Shown: positions 50,584-60,765 of the stretch, piece after piece
How the letters are laid out: the number at the start of each line of letters is the position of its first letter
Position numbering within the stretch: position 1 is the stretch's first letter
Assembly: GCA_033765345.1 (NCBI GenBank)
Contig: JANRIC010000033.1
Coordinates: forward strand, 52,972 to 116,971
DNA length: 64,000 bases
Direction: 5' to 3'
Source: JANRIC01 sp033765345
GTDB taxonomy: Bacteria > Bacteroidota > Bacteroidia > Cytophagales > Microscillaceae
Made by a program: the position numbers and the translations under genes
The notes under the pieces: model-generated
The model's database searches: none
What the model was told of the DNA's origin: nothing
Seen by the model: the letters and a program-made list of their open reading frames with translations, nothing else

Positions 50584-51015
50584 TCATGGTATGTTTTCGT
50601 GTCGGTAAGCTACTTGGTTTGTCTGAATCCAGTAAATCCCCAAATATTGGATGAGGTGTTTCAACATTCCATACTGGTTTGGTTTTACCAAATAGCTATT
50701 GGCACCCAGGCTGTAGGCTTTATCCTGGTCTTGTTTTTGAGAAGACGCCGAAAACATCACTACGGGTATTTTTGCAAGTTTTTCGTGTCTTTTGATTCTT
50801 TCTAGTATCTCAAAGCCGTCTACTTTGGGTAATTTAATATCCATCAGGATCAGCTTAGGCCAAGCCGCCACTCCATGTTCCATTTGTACAATGTACTGCA
50901 AAGCCATCTCACCATCCGAGATATGTAGGCAATACTCGGTAATACCTAATAATTTGAGCAAACGAACTACAATGTTTGCATCATTGATATTGTCTTCAAT
51001 GTATAAAATATCCAT
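50584..51015 (-). CDS. Single-domain response regulator (Rcp1-like)
   Basis: 143 residues: MDILYIEDNINDANIVVRLL start, phospho-acceptor Asp in LILMDIKLPKVDGFE, Ser in VVMFSASS and Lys in YLVKPNQ. The LYIEDNxxDA opening and long alpha-4 region are of the Rcp1/phytochrome-partner type of stand-alone receivers. No output domain, no adjacent kinase. A minus-strand -7 box (TATTTTTG, 51117-51124) lies about 100 bp upstream. Confidence 0.9.
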   Translation of the reverse strand: MDILYIEDNINDANIVVRLLKLLGITEYCLHISDGEMALQYIVQMEHGVAAWPKLILMDIKLPKVDGFEILERIKRHEKLAKIPVVMFSASSQKQDQDKAYSLGANSYLVKPNQYGMLKHLIQYLGIYWIQTNQVAYRHENIP

Positions 51016-51784
51016 GTTTTATCTGATGAATTTATCTCTAAATTTATAAAAACATGTTTGTAAATGAATCAAAGAGAAAAAAGAGCATCAAGCTTATTTT
51101 TGTAGTAACCAAACTTCAAAAATAATGACTAAGCAATTTGAATTGTGACCAATGCTCTGTGGGAAGCAATATCGCACATTTTTACGAAAAGAAAAAGAAA
51201 ATTAGGCTTGTACAAAGTATTCCAGCCCTCTTCTGCGATGTGAAATACTTATTCAAAAAGGATTATTTGGAGTTTGGCAGGGATATGATCAAGGGAAGAA
51301 ATTTTTTTGAGGATATAAAGCCGTGTCCTAATGAGGCGCAAGTTTATCGGGTATGCGTCCATAGAACTCCGGAAAAAATCCCTGAAATTACGTTAATCCC
51401 TTTAATCTGCGTCTAAAATTCGACTTCCCTCAACAAACCGCTTTTCCTTTGCAAAAAAATGGATGGAAGCTCTTATTTTTTTCAAAAATCTTAAATAAAT
51501 CCTGTAAAAATTCAAATCCATGACAAAATGTATCAATTTTATTGTATTATTGTAAAAAAATTCTTTCCCATGAAGCCATTTTGGTTTTATAATCCATAAT
51601 ATTTTCCGTCTTTTAATCCGCTAAAAATATTATTCGGTTTTTATACGTAAAAGTTGTTGAATTTTTTTGGACAATTCTTAGAACCTGGAACTTTAGCATT
51701 GTGGATATAGGTTGCAAACCTCCACCAAAAAATAAGATATACTAAAACATAAAACACAAAAAAGGATTTTAAAACTCTGCGTCA
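51016..51784. other. 769-bp intergenic region upstream of gltB
   Basis: Contains back-to-back -7 boxes: plus-strand TATTTTTG at 51095-51102 and minus-strand TATTTTTG at 51117-51124. The only plus-strand ORF (51138-51416, TTG start) has non-coding character and ends in AATCCCTTTAATCTGCG-like low-complexity sequence, so I do not annotate it. The last 350 bp are AT-rich and should hold the gltB promoter, but I see no perfect -7 box there. Confidence 0.4.
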
Positions 51785-54700
51785 ATGAACGAAGTTAACG
51801 GACAACAGGGGCTATACACCCCTCAATTAGAGCACGACGCCTGCGGTATTGGATTTGTGGCCAGTCTCAAAGGTCAAGCCTCTCATCAAATCATTCAGGA
51901 TGCCCTGACCATGCTTCAAAATATGGAACACCGCGGCGGCTGCGGTTGTGAACCCGAAACGGGTGACGGAGCCGGTATTCTCATCCAAAATCCCCACACA
52001 TTTTTCAAACAGATAAGCAGCGAAATCGGTATTCAACTCCCAGATTTTGGCAAATATGGCGTGGGAATGGTGTTTTTCCCCAAAGAAGAGCATCCCAAAG
52101 CTACCTGTAAAGCAATGATCGCCGAGCTCGCCAATCAATTAGGCCTCTATATAATAGGCTACCGTACTGTACCTGTCAATCCAAAAGGCATCGGTGCATC
52201 AGCTCTTTCGCAAGAGCCTGCCATCGAGCAGGTTTTTATTGCTCCTGAAAAAGAAATGACTCCTGATACCCTAGAGCGTAAACTTTTTATCCTTAGAAAT
52301 TACAGCCGACATACCATCCAAGAGCAGGAATTTCTTCCTAATCCCGACTTGTTTTACTGGGTGTCTCTCTCTCATAAAATACTCGTTTATAAAGGACAAC
52401 TGCGTACCGACCAACTTCCCCAATATTATTTGGATCTACAAGACGAACGCCTCTCTTCCGCACTCGCTCAGGTACACTCTCGATTTTCTACCAATACCTT
52501 CCCCAAATGGAAGCTCGCACAACCCTTCCGCTATTTGGCGCACAACGGCGAAATCAATACCATCCGTGGTAATACCAACTGGATGAAGTCCAAAGAAGCT
52601 TTACTTGCCTCTGCTCATTTTACGCAGGAAGAATTAAATCTGATCCTCCCGATTTGTAATACCTCCCACTCGGATTCAGCCAATTTAGACGCTGTCGTAG
52701 AGATGATGGTGCTGGGTGGTCGCTCCATTGCCGAAGTAATGATGATCCTTATTCCCGAAGCCTGGCAGGAAAACAAACTCATGGACGATGAGAAAAAAGC
52801 TTATTACGAATATCATTCTTCTTTAATGGAACCCTGGGACGGACCAGCATCGGTTTGTTTTACAGACGGTAAGGTCATCGGAGCTACCCTAGATCGTAAC
52901 GGACTACGCCCTTCTCGATATGTACTGACCGAAGATGACATCCTGATTATGTCTTCAGAAGCCGGTGCACTGCCGATTGATGAATCCAAAGCCATAGAAA
53001 AAGGCCGCCTTCAGCCCGGAAAAATATTTGTTGTGGATCTGGAGCAAGGGCGAATCATTCGAGATGAAGAATTAAAACACTCGATATGCTCCGCCAAACC
53101 TTATCAAACATGGCTCAAAGAAAATAAAATTTCGCTGGATATTCTTCCCTCTTACAACGGCCAACAAGTCAAACTAAACGAAGAAACCATTCTTACCCGT
53201 CAATTGGCCTTTGGATATACCTACGAAGATTTAAAAATGATCCTGGCACCTATGGTGCAAACTGCCCACGAACCGATCAGTTCTATGGGGATGGATATCC
53301 CCTTAGCTGCCCTATCCGACAAATCTCAGCATCTATCCCATTACTTCAAGCAGTTGTTTGCTCAGGTCAGTAATCCGCCTATTGACCCAATCCGTGAAAA
53401 AATCATCATGTCTCTTTTTGGCAATCTAGGTGCTACCCTGAATCTACTCGATGCGACTCCAGAACACTGTCGTCAGATTCACCTGGATCAGCCCGTATTG
53501 ACTTATCAGGAGGTCAATAAACTTAAAAATATTCGATACCCTCACTTTAAAAGTAAGGTACTAAGCACAGTTTTCCCGGCTGACAACCAAGCGGGTTCAC
53601 TGGAAAAAGCAGTGGATCGCATTTGTCTGGAAGCCGAACAAGCCGTGTTGGAAGGTTGTAATATACTCATTCTTTCAGACAAAGAAATTGATGAAAATCA
53701 CGCCCCAATACCATCCCTGATGATTACCGGAGCAGTTCATCATCACCTGATTCAGAATAAACTCAGAGCTCATACTTCCCTGGTAGTAGAATCGGGTGAC
53801 GTCCGTGAAACCCATCATTTTGCCACCCTGATCGGCTATGGAGCCAATGCCATCCATCCTTATCTGGCTTTTGAGAGTATTTTATACATTCAAAAAATGG
53901 GCTTGATCAGTGAAAACATGACGCAGGATGAAATGTTTGCCCACTATATCAAAGCCATCGCTTACGGATTGCGCAAGATTTTCTCTAAAATGGGAATTTC
54001 TACCCTGCAATCTTATCAAGGAGCGCAAATTTTTGAAGTATTGGGCTTGGGCAAAGGAGTGGTGGATAAATGCTTCAAAGATTCTATCTCTAGAATCGGC
54101 GGGCTAAACTTCGACGATGTTGCCCGTGAGGTGTTGATGAATTTTCATCTGGCTTATCCCAAAGGACAAACTTCCAATCGTATGCTTGACGTCGGAGGCG
54201 TATACCAATGGAAAAAAGACGGAGAATTTCATTTATTTAATCCCACTACCATTCATTATCTACAAAAAGCCGTACGTAATGGAGATTTTGCAACCTACCA
54301 AAAATACGCCGAAAGCATCAACCTACAAGTCCAACAAGCTTGTACCCTAAGAGGACTTTTGGATTTTAAAGACCAAAGCCCTATTCCGCTTGAAGAAGTA
54401 GAACCCATTGAAAATATTTTCAAAAGATTTGCCACCGGAGCTATGTCATTCGGCTCTATATCACACGAAGCACACGTGACACTTGCCATCGCCATGAACC
54501 GCATCGGCGCCAAAAGCAATAGCGGCGAAGGCGGCGAAGATGAAATTCGTTTTGAAAGAAAAGAAAACGGCGATTGGGAAAGATCTGCCATCAAACAAGT
54601 AGCTTCAGGGCGTTTTGGGGTGACAAGCTACTACCTCGCCAATGCCAACGAACTTCAAATCAAAATGGCACAAGGAGCCAAACCAGGCGAAGGCGGTCAG

Positions 54701-56323
54701 TTACCCGGACACAAAGTGGATGCCTGGATCGGACGTGTACGTCATTCTACACCGGGTGTGGGTTTGATCTCTCCTCCTCCCCACCACGATATTTATTCTA
54801 TTGAAGACCTGGCTCAATTGATTTTTGATCTTAAAAATGCTAATCGCGACGCTCGTATCAATGTAAAGCTAGTTTCTGAAGCAGGCGTAGGAACAATCGC
54901 TGCCGGAGTAGCCAAAGCCAAAGCCGATGTAGTACTCATTGCCGGGCACGACGGCGGTACAGGAGCTTCACCGATCAGCTCTATTCGTCACGCTGGGCTT
55001 CCCTGGGAGCTTGGGTTGGCTGAAACTCACCAAACCCTGGTCAAAAACAAACTACGTAACCGTATCGTAGTCCAAACCGATGGGCAGTTGCGTACTGGAA
55101 GAGACCTGGCCATCGCTACTTTACTGGGTGCCGAAGAATGGGGAATTGCCACAGCCGCACTGGTAGCCGAAGGTTGTATTATGATGCGTAAATGCCATTT
55201 GAATACTTGCCCAGTAGGCATTGCTACTCAAAACCCGGAGCTTCGTAAAAAATTCACCGGAAAACCGGAGCATATCGTTCATTTCTTTACCTTCTTGGCA
55301 CAGGATTTAAGAATCATTATGGCTGAATTGGGCTTCCGAACTATTAACGAAATGGTCGGGCAAGTACACAAACTCAAAGTTAGGGATCAGATTGATCATT
55401 GGAAACTACAGCACATTGACCTTAGCCCAATCCTTTATCAGGAAAAAGAGGGCACTTCGGCAGGATTATATCAACAAGTGCAGCAAGATCATGGATTGGC
55501 TGAGGTACTGGATTGGAAATTGATTGAACTGGCCAAACCCGCCCTCGAATACGGAGAGTTTGTATATGGTAAATTTGATATAATCAATACCGATCGTGCC
55601 GTTGGAACAATGCTTTCACACGAGATTTCTAAAAAATATAAAAATAAAGGTCTTCCAAATGGAGCCATTCATCTGAAATTCAAAGGCTCCGCCGGACAAA
55701 GCTTTGCAGCATTTGGTGCCCGAGGAATACGCTTTGAATTGGAAGGTGAAGCCAATGATTATTTTGGAAAAGGACTCTCAGGAGCGCAACTGATCATTTA
55801 TCCACACCAAGAATCCAAATTAATCGCTCATCAAAATATGATCATCGGGAATGTAGCTTTTTATGGAGCTACATCAGGTGAAGCCTATATCCGTGGATTG
55901 GCTGGGGAGCGATTCTGCGTAAGAAACTCAGGCCTAAAAACCCTGGTAGAGGGAGTCGGAGATCACGGTTGCGAATATATGACCGGTGGATTGGTAGTGG
56001 TGCTGGGCGAAATCGGTAGAAACTTTGCCGCCGGTATGAGTGGAGGAGTTGCTTATATCTACGACCCCAAACGTACCGCAGCACGATTTATCAATACCGA
56101 ATTGGTTGATCTCGATCCCCTTGAAGACGAAGACATCCAATTACTTAGCCAGATGATTCGAGAGCACTGGAAATTTACCCAAAGCGAAGTTGCCCAATGC
56201 CTGATTGAAGACTGGGACATTGCCTCCAACGCATTTATCAAAGTAATGCCCCGAGATTATAAGGCTATTTTACAAACCCAAAAAATAAATAATACAGTTT
56301 TAGAAAAAGAAAAAGTAGCTTAA
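51785..56323 (+). CDS. gltB: Glutamate synthase, large (alpha) subunit
   Basis: 1,512 residues, normal for the NADPH-dependent enzyme. The N-terminal class II glutaminase has the nucleophile Cys20 in EHDACGIGF, so a 19-residue propeptide is removed on maturation. The central and FMN-binding synthase domains include SNSGEGGEDEIRF, AGHDGGTGASP and ETHQTLVKN. The 3Fe-4S cluster motif is CIMMRKCHLNTCPVGIATQNP. The C-terminal glucosamine-type beta-helix (GANDYFGKGLSG-like; FYGATSGEAYIRGLAGERF) is intact. It makes two glutamates from glutamine and 2-oxoglutarate. The small subunit gene follows 153 bp later. Confidence 0.97.
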   Translation: MNEVNGQQGLYTPQLEHDACGIGFVASLKGQASHQIIQDALTMLQNMEHRGGCGCEPETGDGAGILIQNPHTFFKQISSEIGIQLPDFGKYGVGMVFFPKEEHPKATCKAMIAELANQLGLYIIGYRTVPVNPKGIGASALSQEPAIEQVFIAPEKEMTPDTLERKLFILRNYSRHTIQEQEFLPNPDLFYWVSLSHKILVYKGQLRTDQLPQYYLDLQDERLSSALAQVHSRFSTNTFPKWKLAQPFRYLAHNGEINTIRGNTNWMKSKEALLASAHFTQEELNLILPICNTSHSDSANLDAVVEMMVLGGRSIAEVMMILIPEAWQENKLMDDEKKAYYEYHSSLMEPWDGPASVCFTDGKVIGATLDRNGLRPSRYVLTEDDILIMSSEAGALPIDESKAIEKGRLQPGKIFVVDLEQGRIIRDEELKHSICSAKPYQTWLKENKISLDILPSYNGQQVKLNEETILTRQLAFGYTYEDLKMILAPMVQTAHEPISSMGMDIPLAALSDKSQHLSHYFKQLFAQVSNPPIDPIREKIIMSLFGNLGATLNLLDATPEHCRQIHLDQPVLTYQEVNKLKNIRYPHFKSKVLSTVFPADNQAGSLEKAVDRICLEAEQAVLEGCNILILSDKEIDENHAPIPSLMITGAVHHHLIQNKLRAHTSLVVESGDVRETHHFATLIGYGANAIHPYLAFESILYIQKMGLISENMTQDEMFAHYIKAIAYGLRKIFSKMGISTLQSYQGAQIFEVLGLGKGVVDKCFKDSISRIGGLNFDDVAREVLMNFHLAYPKGQTSNRMLDVGGVYQWKKDGEFHLFNPTTIHYLQKAVRNGDFATYQKYAESINLQVQQACTLRGLLDFKDQSPIPLEEVEPIENIFKRFATGAMSFGSISHEAHVTLAIAMNRIGAKSNSGEGGEDEIRFERKENGDWERSAIKQVASGRFGVTSYYLANANELQIKMAQGAKPGEGGQLPGHKVDAWIGRVRHSTPGVGLISPPPHHDIYSIEDLAQLIFDLKNANRDARINVKLVSEAGVGTIAAGVAKAKADVVLIAGHDGGTGASPISSIRHAGLPWELGLAETHQTLVKNKLRNRIVVQTDGQLRTGRDLAIATLLGAEEWGIATAALVAEGCIMMRKCHLNTCPVGIATQNPELRKKFTGKPEHIVHFFTFLAQDLRIIMAELGFRTINEMVGQVHKLKVRDQIDHWKLQHIDLSPILYQEKEGTSAGLYQQVQQDHGLAEVLDWKLIELAKPALEYGEFVYGKFDIINTDRAVGTMLSHEISKKYKNKGLPNGAIHLKFKGSAGQSFAAFGARGIRFELEGEANDYFGKGLSGAQLIIYPHQESKLIAHQNMIIGNVAFYGATSGEAYIRGLAGERFCVRNSGLKTLVEGVGDHGCEYMTGGLVVVLGEIGRNFAAGMSGGVAYIYDPKRTAARFINTELVDLDPLEDEDIQLLSQMIREHWKFTQSEVAQCLIEDWDIASNAFIKVMPRDYKAILQTQKINNTVLEKEKVA

Positions 56324-56476
56324 TTGAGTGTTTTGTAGCCTAGTCTGTATGCAAAAAGTATTACGTATGGGTAAATATTGAATATATGGCCGAAACGTCT
56401 TCCATAAAAGTAAAATCCCAATAGCCAAATCCCAATACATAATACCCAAAAACGCTCATTCAAACAATGAATTTAC

Positions 56477-57964
56477 ATGGGAAAAGATACAGGTTTTTTA
56501 GAATTCAAACGCGAAATCCCTCAGGATAGAAGCCCTCAAAGTAGACTCAAGGATTGGCAGGAGTTTCACCTCAAAATGCCAGAAGATAAACTTCAGAATC
56601 AGGGAGGGCGATGTATGAACTGTGGCGTACCATTTTGTCACAATGGCTCTATTCTTTCAGGAATGACTACCGGATGCCCGATCAATAATTTGATTCCAGA
56701 TTGGAATGATATGGTCTACCGGGGGCTTTGGAAAGAAGCACTTGATCTGCTTCACAAAACCAATAATTTTCCTGAATTTACAGGGCGTGTTTGCCCTGCA
56801 CCTTGTGAAGGTGCTTGTGTATTAGGCATTCACGAACCTCCCGTTACCATCAAAAATATTGAATATTCTATCATAGAGCGTGGTTTTGAAGAAGGTTGGG
56901 TTATTCCTCAACCGCCTCAAAAACGTACCGGAAAAAGAGTAGCCGTGGTGGGTTCGGGGCCTTCAGGTTTGGCTTGTGCGGCTCAATTGAACAAAGCCGG
57001 CCACTGGGTCACGGTCTTTGAACGTGCCGACCGCATCGGGGGCTTGCTGATGTACGGCATTCCAAATATGAAACTGGATAAAGAAAAAGTAGTCAATCGC
57101 AGGGTAAATATTCTCAGAGAAGAGGGTATTGAGTTTGTGACCCATACCGAAGTAGGCCTAAATTATCCGGTAGAGGAACTTTTAGAAAATTTTGATGCCG
57201 TAGTACTTTGTGGAGGAGCTACCAAAGCCCGAGATTTGAATATCGAGGGGCGTGATTTTCAGGGGATTCACTTTGCCATGGATTTCTTACGTCAAAATAC
57301 CCAAAACCTTCTGGATAATAAACACGGCAATCAGGCATTGATCAGCGCCCAAGACAAACACGTGGTCGTAATCGGCGGCGGTGATACAGGTACGGATTGT
57401 GTAGCCACTTCACTCCGACACGGTTGTAAAAGTATTACCCAATTAGAAATCATGCCTCAGCCACCTCTTAGCCGTGCCGAGACCAATCCCTGGCCGGAAT
57501 GGCCAAAGGTGTATTTTATGGACTATGGGCAAGAAGAAGCCGCTGCCCGCTTCGGTGCTGATCCCAGAGATTATTGTGTGATGACCAAAAAATTTACAGG
57601 GGGTACCCAGGGGCAGGTCAAAACGCTGCATACCGTCAAGATTCGCTGGGAAAAAGATGACCAGGGGCGTTTTAATCCCATAGAAGTACCTGGTTCGGAA
57701 AAGGAAATTCCTGCTGATCTGGTGCTTCTGGCGATGGGTTTCTTAGGACCTGAAAATCAACTCCTGGAAAAACTGGGCATCAAACAAGACGAAAGAAGTA
57801 ATGTGCAGGCTGAATATGGGAAATTCACCACGAATATTCCCAAAGTATTTGCTGCCGGAGATATGCGAAGAGGGCAAAGCTTGGTCGTATGGGCGATCAA
57901 CGAAGGTAGAGCCGCTGCCAGAGAATGTGACCGCTTCCTGATGGGATTCAGCCTTTTACCATAA
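56477..57964 (+). CDS. gltD: Glutamate synthase, small (beta) subunit
   Basis: 495 residues. N-terminal 4Fe-4S cysteines are in GGRCMNCGVPFCHNG, GCPINNLIPDWND and VCPAPCEGACVLG. The FAD site is VAVVGSGPSGLACAAQLNKAGH, the NADPH site is VVVIGGGDTGTDCVATSLRHG, and the C-terminal FAD block is VFAAGDMRRGQSLVVWAINEGR. It passes electrons from NADPH through FAD and Fe-S clusters to the large subunit. ATG 56477 is used; the 153-bp spacer from gltB has short AATCCCAATA repeats but no terminator, so the genes are probably co-transcribed. A bidirectional terminator follows. Confidence 0.96.
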   Translation: MGKDTGFLEFKREIPQDRSPQSRLKDWQEFHLKMPEDKLQNQGGRCMNCGVPFCHNGSILSGMTTGCPINNLIPDWNDMVYRGLWKEALDLLHKTNNFPEFTGRVCPAPCEGACVLGIHEPPVTIKNIEYSIIERGFEEGWVIPQPPQKRTGKRVAVVGSGPSGLACAAQLNKAGHWVTVFERADRIGGLLMYGIPNMKLDKEKVVNRRVNILREEGIEFVTHTEVGLNYPVEELLENFDAVVLCGGATKARDLNIEGRDFQGIHFAMDFLRQNTQNLLDNKHGNQALISAQDKHVVVIGGGDTGTDCVATSLRHGCKSITQLEIMPQPPLSRAETNPWPEWPKVYFMDYGQEEAAARFGADPRDYCVMTKKFTGGTQGQVKTLHTVKIRWEKDDQGRFNPIEVPGSEKEIPADLVLLAMGFLGPENQLLEKLGIKQDERSNVQAEYGKFTTNIPKVFAAGDMRRGQSLVVWAINEGRAAARECDRFLMGFSLLP

Positions 57965-57968
57965 AGAT

Positions 57969-58003
57969 AAAAGGCAATGATCTTGTACAAATCATTGCCT
58001 TTT
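57969..58003. terminator. Bidirectional terminator after gltD
   Basis: AAAAGGCAATGAT (57969-57981) and ATCATTGCCTTTT (57991-58003), a perfect 13-bp stem with a 9-nt loop, A-rich on one side and T-rich on the other. It serves both gltD and the convergent metalloprotease gene. Confidence 0.9.
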
Positions 58004-58062
58004 ACAATTATTTTGGTTTTTCTACTTTACACAAGTATAAAAAATCCAAAGGATCGTCATTT

Positions 58063-60609
58063 TTAGCGATTAATCACAAATCTTTTGGTAATAACCCCAG
58101 CCTCGGTTTTGATACGCATCAAATACAAACCAGCAGGTAAATTACCTAAGCTCAAAGATTCGGAAAAATCCAAGCGATTATTAGCCACTTTTTTCTGAAA
58201 AACAGCTTGCCCTTGAAGATTCAATACTTCTATTTCAAGATTTTTGGGCTGCTTGATCAATGCTGCCTCAAGAGACAAATCACCCTTGCTTGGATTGGGG
58301 TAGAGCTTGATATTTTGGTTTGCCCCAAAAAAGACTTCAAGTGCCGTTACATTACCTTGAATATTCAAATTGTCAATTGCCCAGCCCCAACCATTGGCTA
58401 ACTGGTCGGCAAACAAACGAAAACGGAACACTACGGTGTCGCCCGGATTAAAGGTATTGTCAATATTAATACTTCTTTCTATGAATAAGCTAGGGATTCC
58501 TGTGGCAGTAGAGTTGCCAGTATTGTTATCTAGGCTGCTGTTGTAGCGTGATAGCCAGGGAGACCGTGCACGAGCATCGTAGCCGTTGAGCAGTCTTGTC
58601 CAAGTTTTTCCGCCGTTTTTAGAACCTTCTACAATGACATAGTCATAAAAATTAGCTTGCCCAAAAGTACTTCCGGCTTCTCCCGGCTCCACGAGCGCGA
58701 TTTCATCAAAGCTCATATTCGGATTGGTACTATTGATGATCACAGGGACTTTGAGGGTGTAGATATAATTACTTTCACTATTCGGTCCGGACCCATCTCT
58801 GTAAGGGTGTTCGGAATGGATAGCGCCATTGCTAAAACCAGCGGGTGTAGTGATAGAAAAAGCATCTCCAAAAAAATCTTCCGAGGCAGAGGCTGTATTA
58901 TTAAAATCATTTTCATAAGAATTTTGGGCAGCTAAAAAACCATTGATTTCAATCTCATAAAATCCGCTAGAAGGGCTAAACGCCTGATTTTGAGCTACAG
59001 AAAGGTCTTGGGTCACGATGCGGTAAGTTAAAGAATCATCTTCTGTGAGGTTTAATCCATCGATCTCAATGACTGCTTCATATATACCAAAATCCTCGTC
59101 GCTTTCTTCCAGGGGTATCAAATTTTGTGTCACCCCATTGAGGGTATATTCTACATAAGTAGCTTCTTCATCAACTCCAAAAATATCTGTAATTTCAGCA
59201 CTAATGATTATTTCTTCGTCATTAACACCAATAATCGTAATAGGCTCATGTACAATGGTAGGAGGCAAATTGTCAGTACCAGCAAAAAAGAAAAAGAACC
59301 TATTAAAATCCAAAGCGTTGGAAGGTGAGATATAAGTTCTGCGTGTTGAATCTTGAGCGGTGACATAATACCCGATCAATTCTCCGTCTATCCCACCAAG
59401 GATTGAAGCACTATATTCATTTTCATTTCCGGTAGCTTGCATCACCACGGTTTGTTCGGTATTAAAAGTGTCTTTGGAGTAATGCAGGGTAATCGAGCTT
59501 ATATCTAAAGTAGAGTCACTAAAAACAATGGCTTTGACAGGATAGGATGCCTGAGCAGTTTCTGTACTTAGGAGGGTATCAGGCCGAATAAACGTATGCA
59601 CCCAACCCATATCGGCAAACATCTGAAGGGTGACAGGACCGGGGTCTTGCTCTACTTCACCAAAGTCTGCAAATGGCGTCATGAGACTACTAGATGTGTT
59701 ATTGTAGGTCTGCTCGTTGAGGTGATAGGTGCTCGAGCCTGCATTAAATGTGCTGGGAGCATATAAAGCAGACCGAGTTCCTTGTGTATTTGTCACAATC
59801 TGTCCGTCAAAAAACAAAGGAGCTAAAAAGGCATCTCCTAAAGATACAGAAGGATCCGGAAAAGAGCTTTGGTTCAATAAACTTATTCCAGCGTTATTTT
59901 CCAAAAATAAATCAAAGACTGCTGGGAGACCAGATGAAGTCAAAGAACCCTGCCCTGTATTTTCATTAAAACTCCTTAAACCCACAAAACCTAAGCCATG
60001 ACCCAACTCATGAAGGACAATGGTTACAAAATCAAATTGGTTTGAAGCAGGGTTACCGTCTAGGCCAAAGTACCAATCATCCCGGTCGCGATTAAAGGAT
60101 GCACTGATATCAGGTGTTCCTGGGCTATTTAAATCCCTCCCAACCAATTTCTCTGCCAAAGCAACCGGATAAAACGTATTGATTTCAGGTAACACACCCG
60201 AACTAAAATAAGTACCAGGACTTGCACCACCCAAGACATTCTCGTTGGTGAAGGTAGTCCAGTTAGCTTCTACATAAATGGTCACCGGAGAGCTAAGTAT
60301 AGAAGCCCAAATGTCTACGGCTTTTTGAAAAGCAGCTTTTGCTTCGGGGAATGCCTCAAAACCGATGTAATTTACTACGAAATTAGCCAGCGTATCCCCA
60401 TTTTTGGCAAAACGGTTGAAGTAGGATTGTGGAGGAGGAATCTTGTGTTTACTATACTCGATACCGGCATAGTCAATAATCATTTGTCCGGGAATAGACT
60501 CAAATTTAGGGGACTGAACTTTAGTCTGCCCAAAACTACTTGAATGATACCCGACAAAGATAAAAATCGTCCAAAGGTTTAAAAGATATGGCAATAGATT
60601 TTTTTTCAT
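58063..60609 (-). CDS. Secreted HExxH metalloprotease-like protein with T9SS sorting domain
   Basis: 848 residues. A signal peptide ends at SSSFGQ (about residue 28). The catalytic-type region (about 80-330) carries H200-ELG-H204-GLGFVG, a zincin HExxHxxG motif whose usual third ligand position (after GxxH) is Gly210, so the third metal ligand must come from elsewhere. The middle has Ig/fibronectin-like domains (DLSVAQNQAF, NDEEIIISAEITDIFGVDEEATYVEY). Then comes a jelly-roll-like module (YDYVIVEGSKNGGKTWTRLLNGYDARARSPW, FRFRLFADQLANGWGWAIDNLNIQG) and a T9SS tail beginning KLYPNPSKGDLSL and ending ITKRFVINR. Predicted surface or secreted peptidase; activity unproven. Confidence 0.85.
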   Translation of the reverse strand: MKKNLLPYLLNLWTIFIFVGYHSSSFGQTKVQSPKFESIPGQMIIDYAGIEYSKHKIPPPQSYFNRFAKNGDTLANFVVNYIGFEAFPEAKAAFQKAVDIWASILSSPVTIYVEANWTTFTNENVLGGASPGTYFSSGVLPEINTFYPVALAEKLVGRDLNSPGTPDISASFNRDRDDWYFGLDGNPASNQFDFVTIVLHELGHGLGFVGLRSFNENTGQGSLTSSGLPAVFDLFLENNAGISLLNQSSFPDPSVSLGDAFLAPLFFDGQIVTNTQGTRSALYAPSTFNAGSSTYHLNEQTYNNTSSSLMTPFADFGEVEQDPGPVTLQMFADMGWVHTFIRPDTLLSTETAQASYPVKAIVFSDSTLDISSITLHYSKDTFNTEQTVVMQATGNENEYSASILGGIDGELIGYYVTAQDSTRRTYISPSNALDFNRFFFFFAGTDNLPPTIVHEPITIIGVNDEEIIISAEITDIFGVDEEATYVEYTLNGVTQNLIPLEESDEDFGIYEAVIEIDGLNLTEDDSLTYRIVTQDLSVAQNQAFSPSSGFYEIEINGFLAAQNSYENDFNNTASASEDFFGDAFSITTPAGFSNGAIHSEHPYRDGSGPNSESNYIYTLKVPVIINSTNPNMSFDEIALVEPGEAGSTFGQANFYDYVIVEGSKNGGKTWTRLLNGYDARARSPWLSRYNSSLDNNTGNSTATGIPSLFIERSINIDNTFNPGDTVVFRFRLFADQLANGWGWAIDNLNIQGNVTALEVFFGANQNIKLYPNPSKGDLSLEAALIKQPKNLEIEVLNLQGQAVFQKKVANNRLDFSESLSLGNLPAGLYLMRIKTEAGVITKRFVINR

Positions 60610-60765
60610 AAACTATTTATTAATGGATTCTAATTACTAAAATTAACAAATTCTTGCAAATTTTAAATATCATTTGTTCATTAAAATAGATGTAGATTCT
60701 GATTTTGTCGCCTAAAATACATTTCTCTACTGCAAAAACTATGACTGAAAGATAAATTAATCCAA

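Noticed and set aside
51138..51416. 92-codon plus-strand ORF with TTG start upstream of gltB
   Set aside because: Composition is not coding-like and its end derives from low-complexity AATCCCTTTAATCTGCG-type sequence; a promoter box at 51095 alone is not enough.
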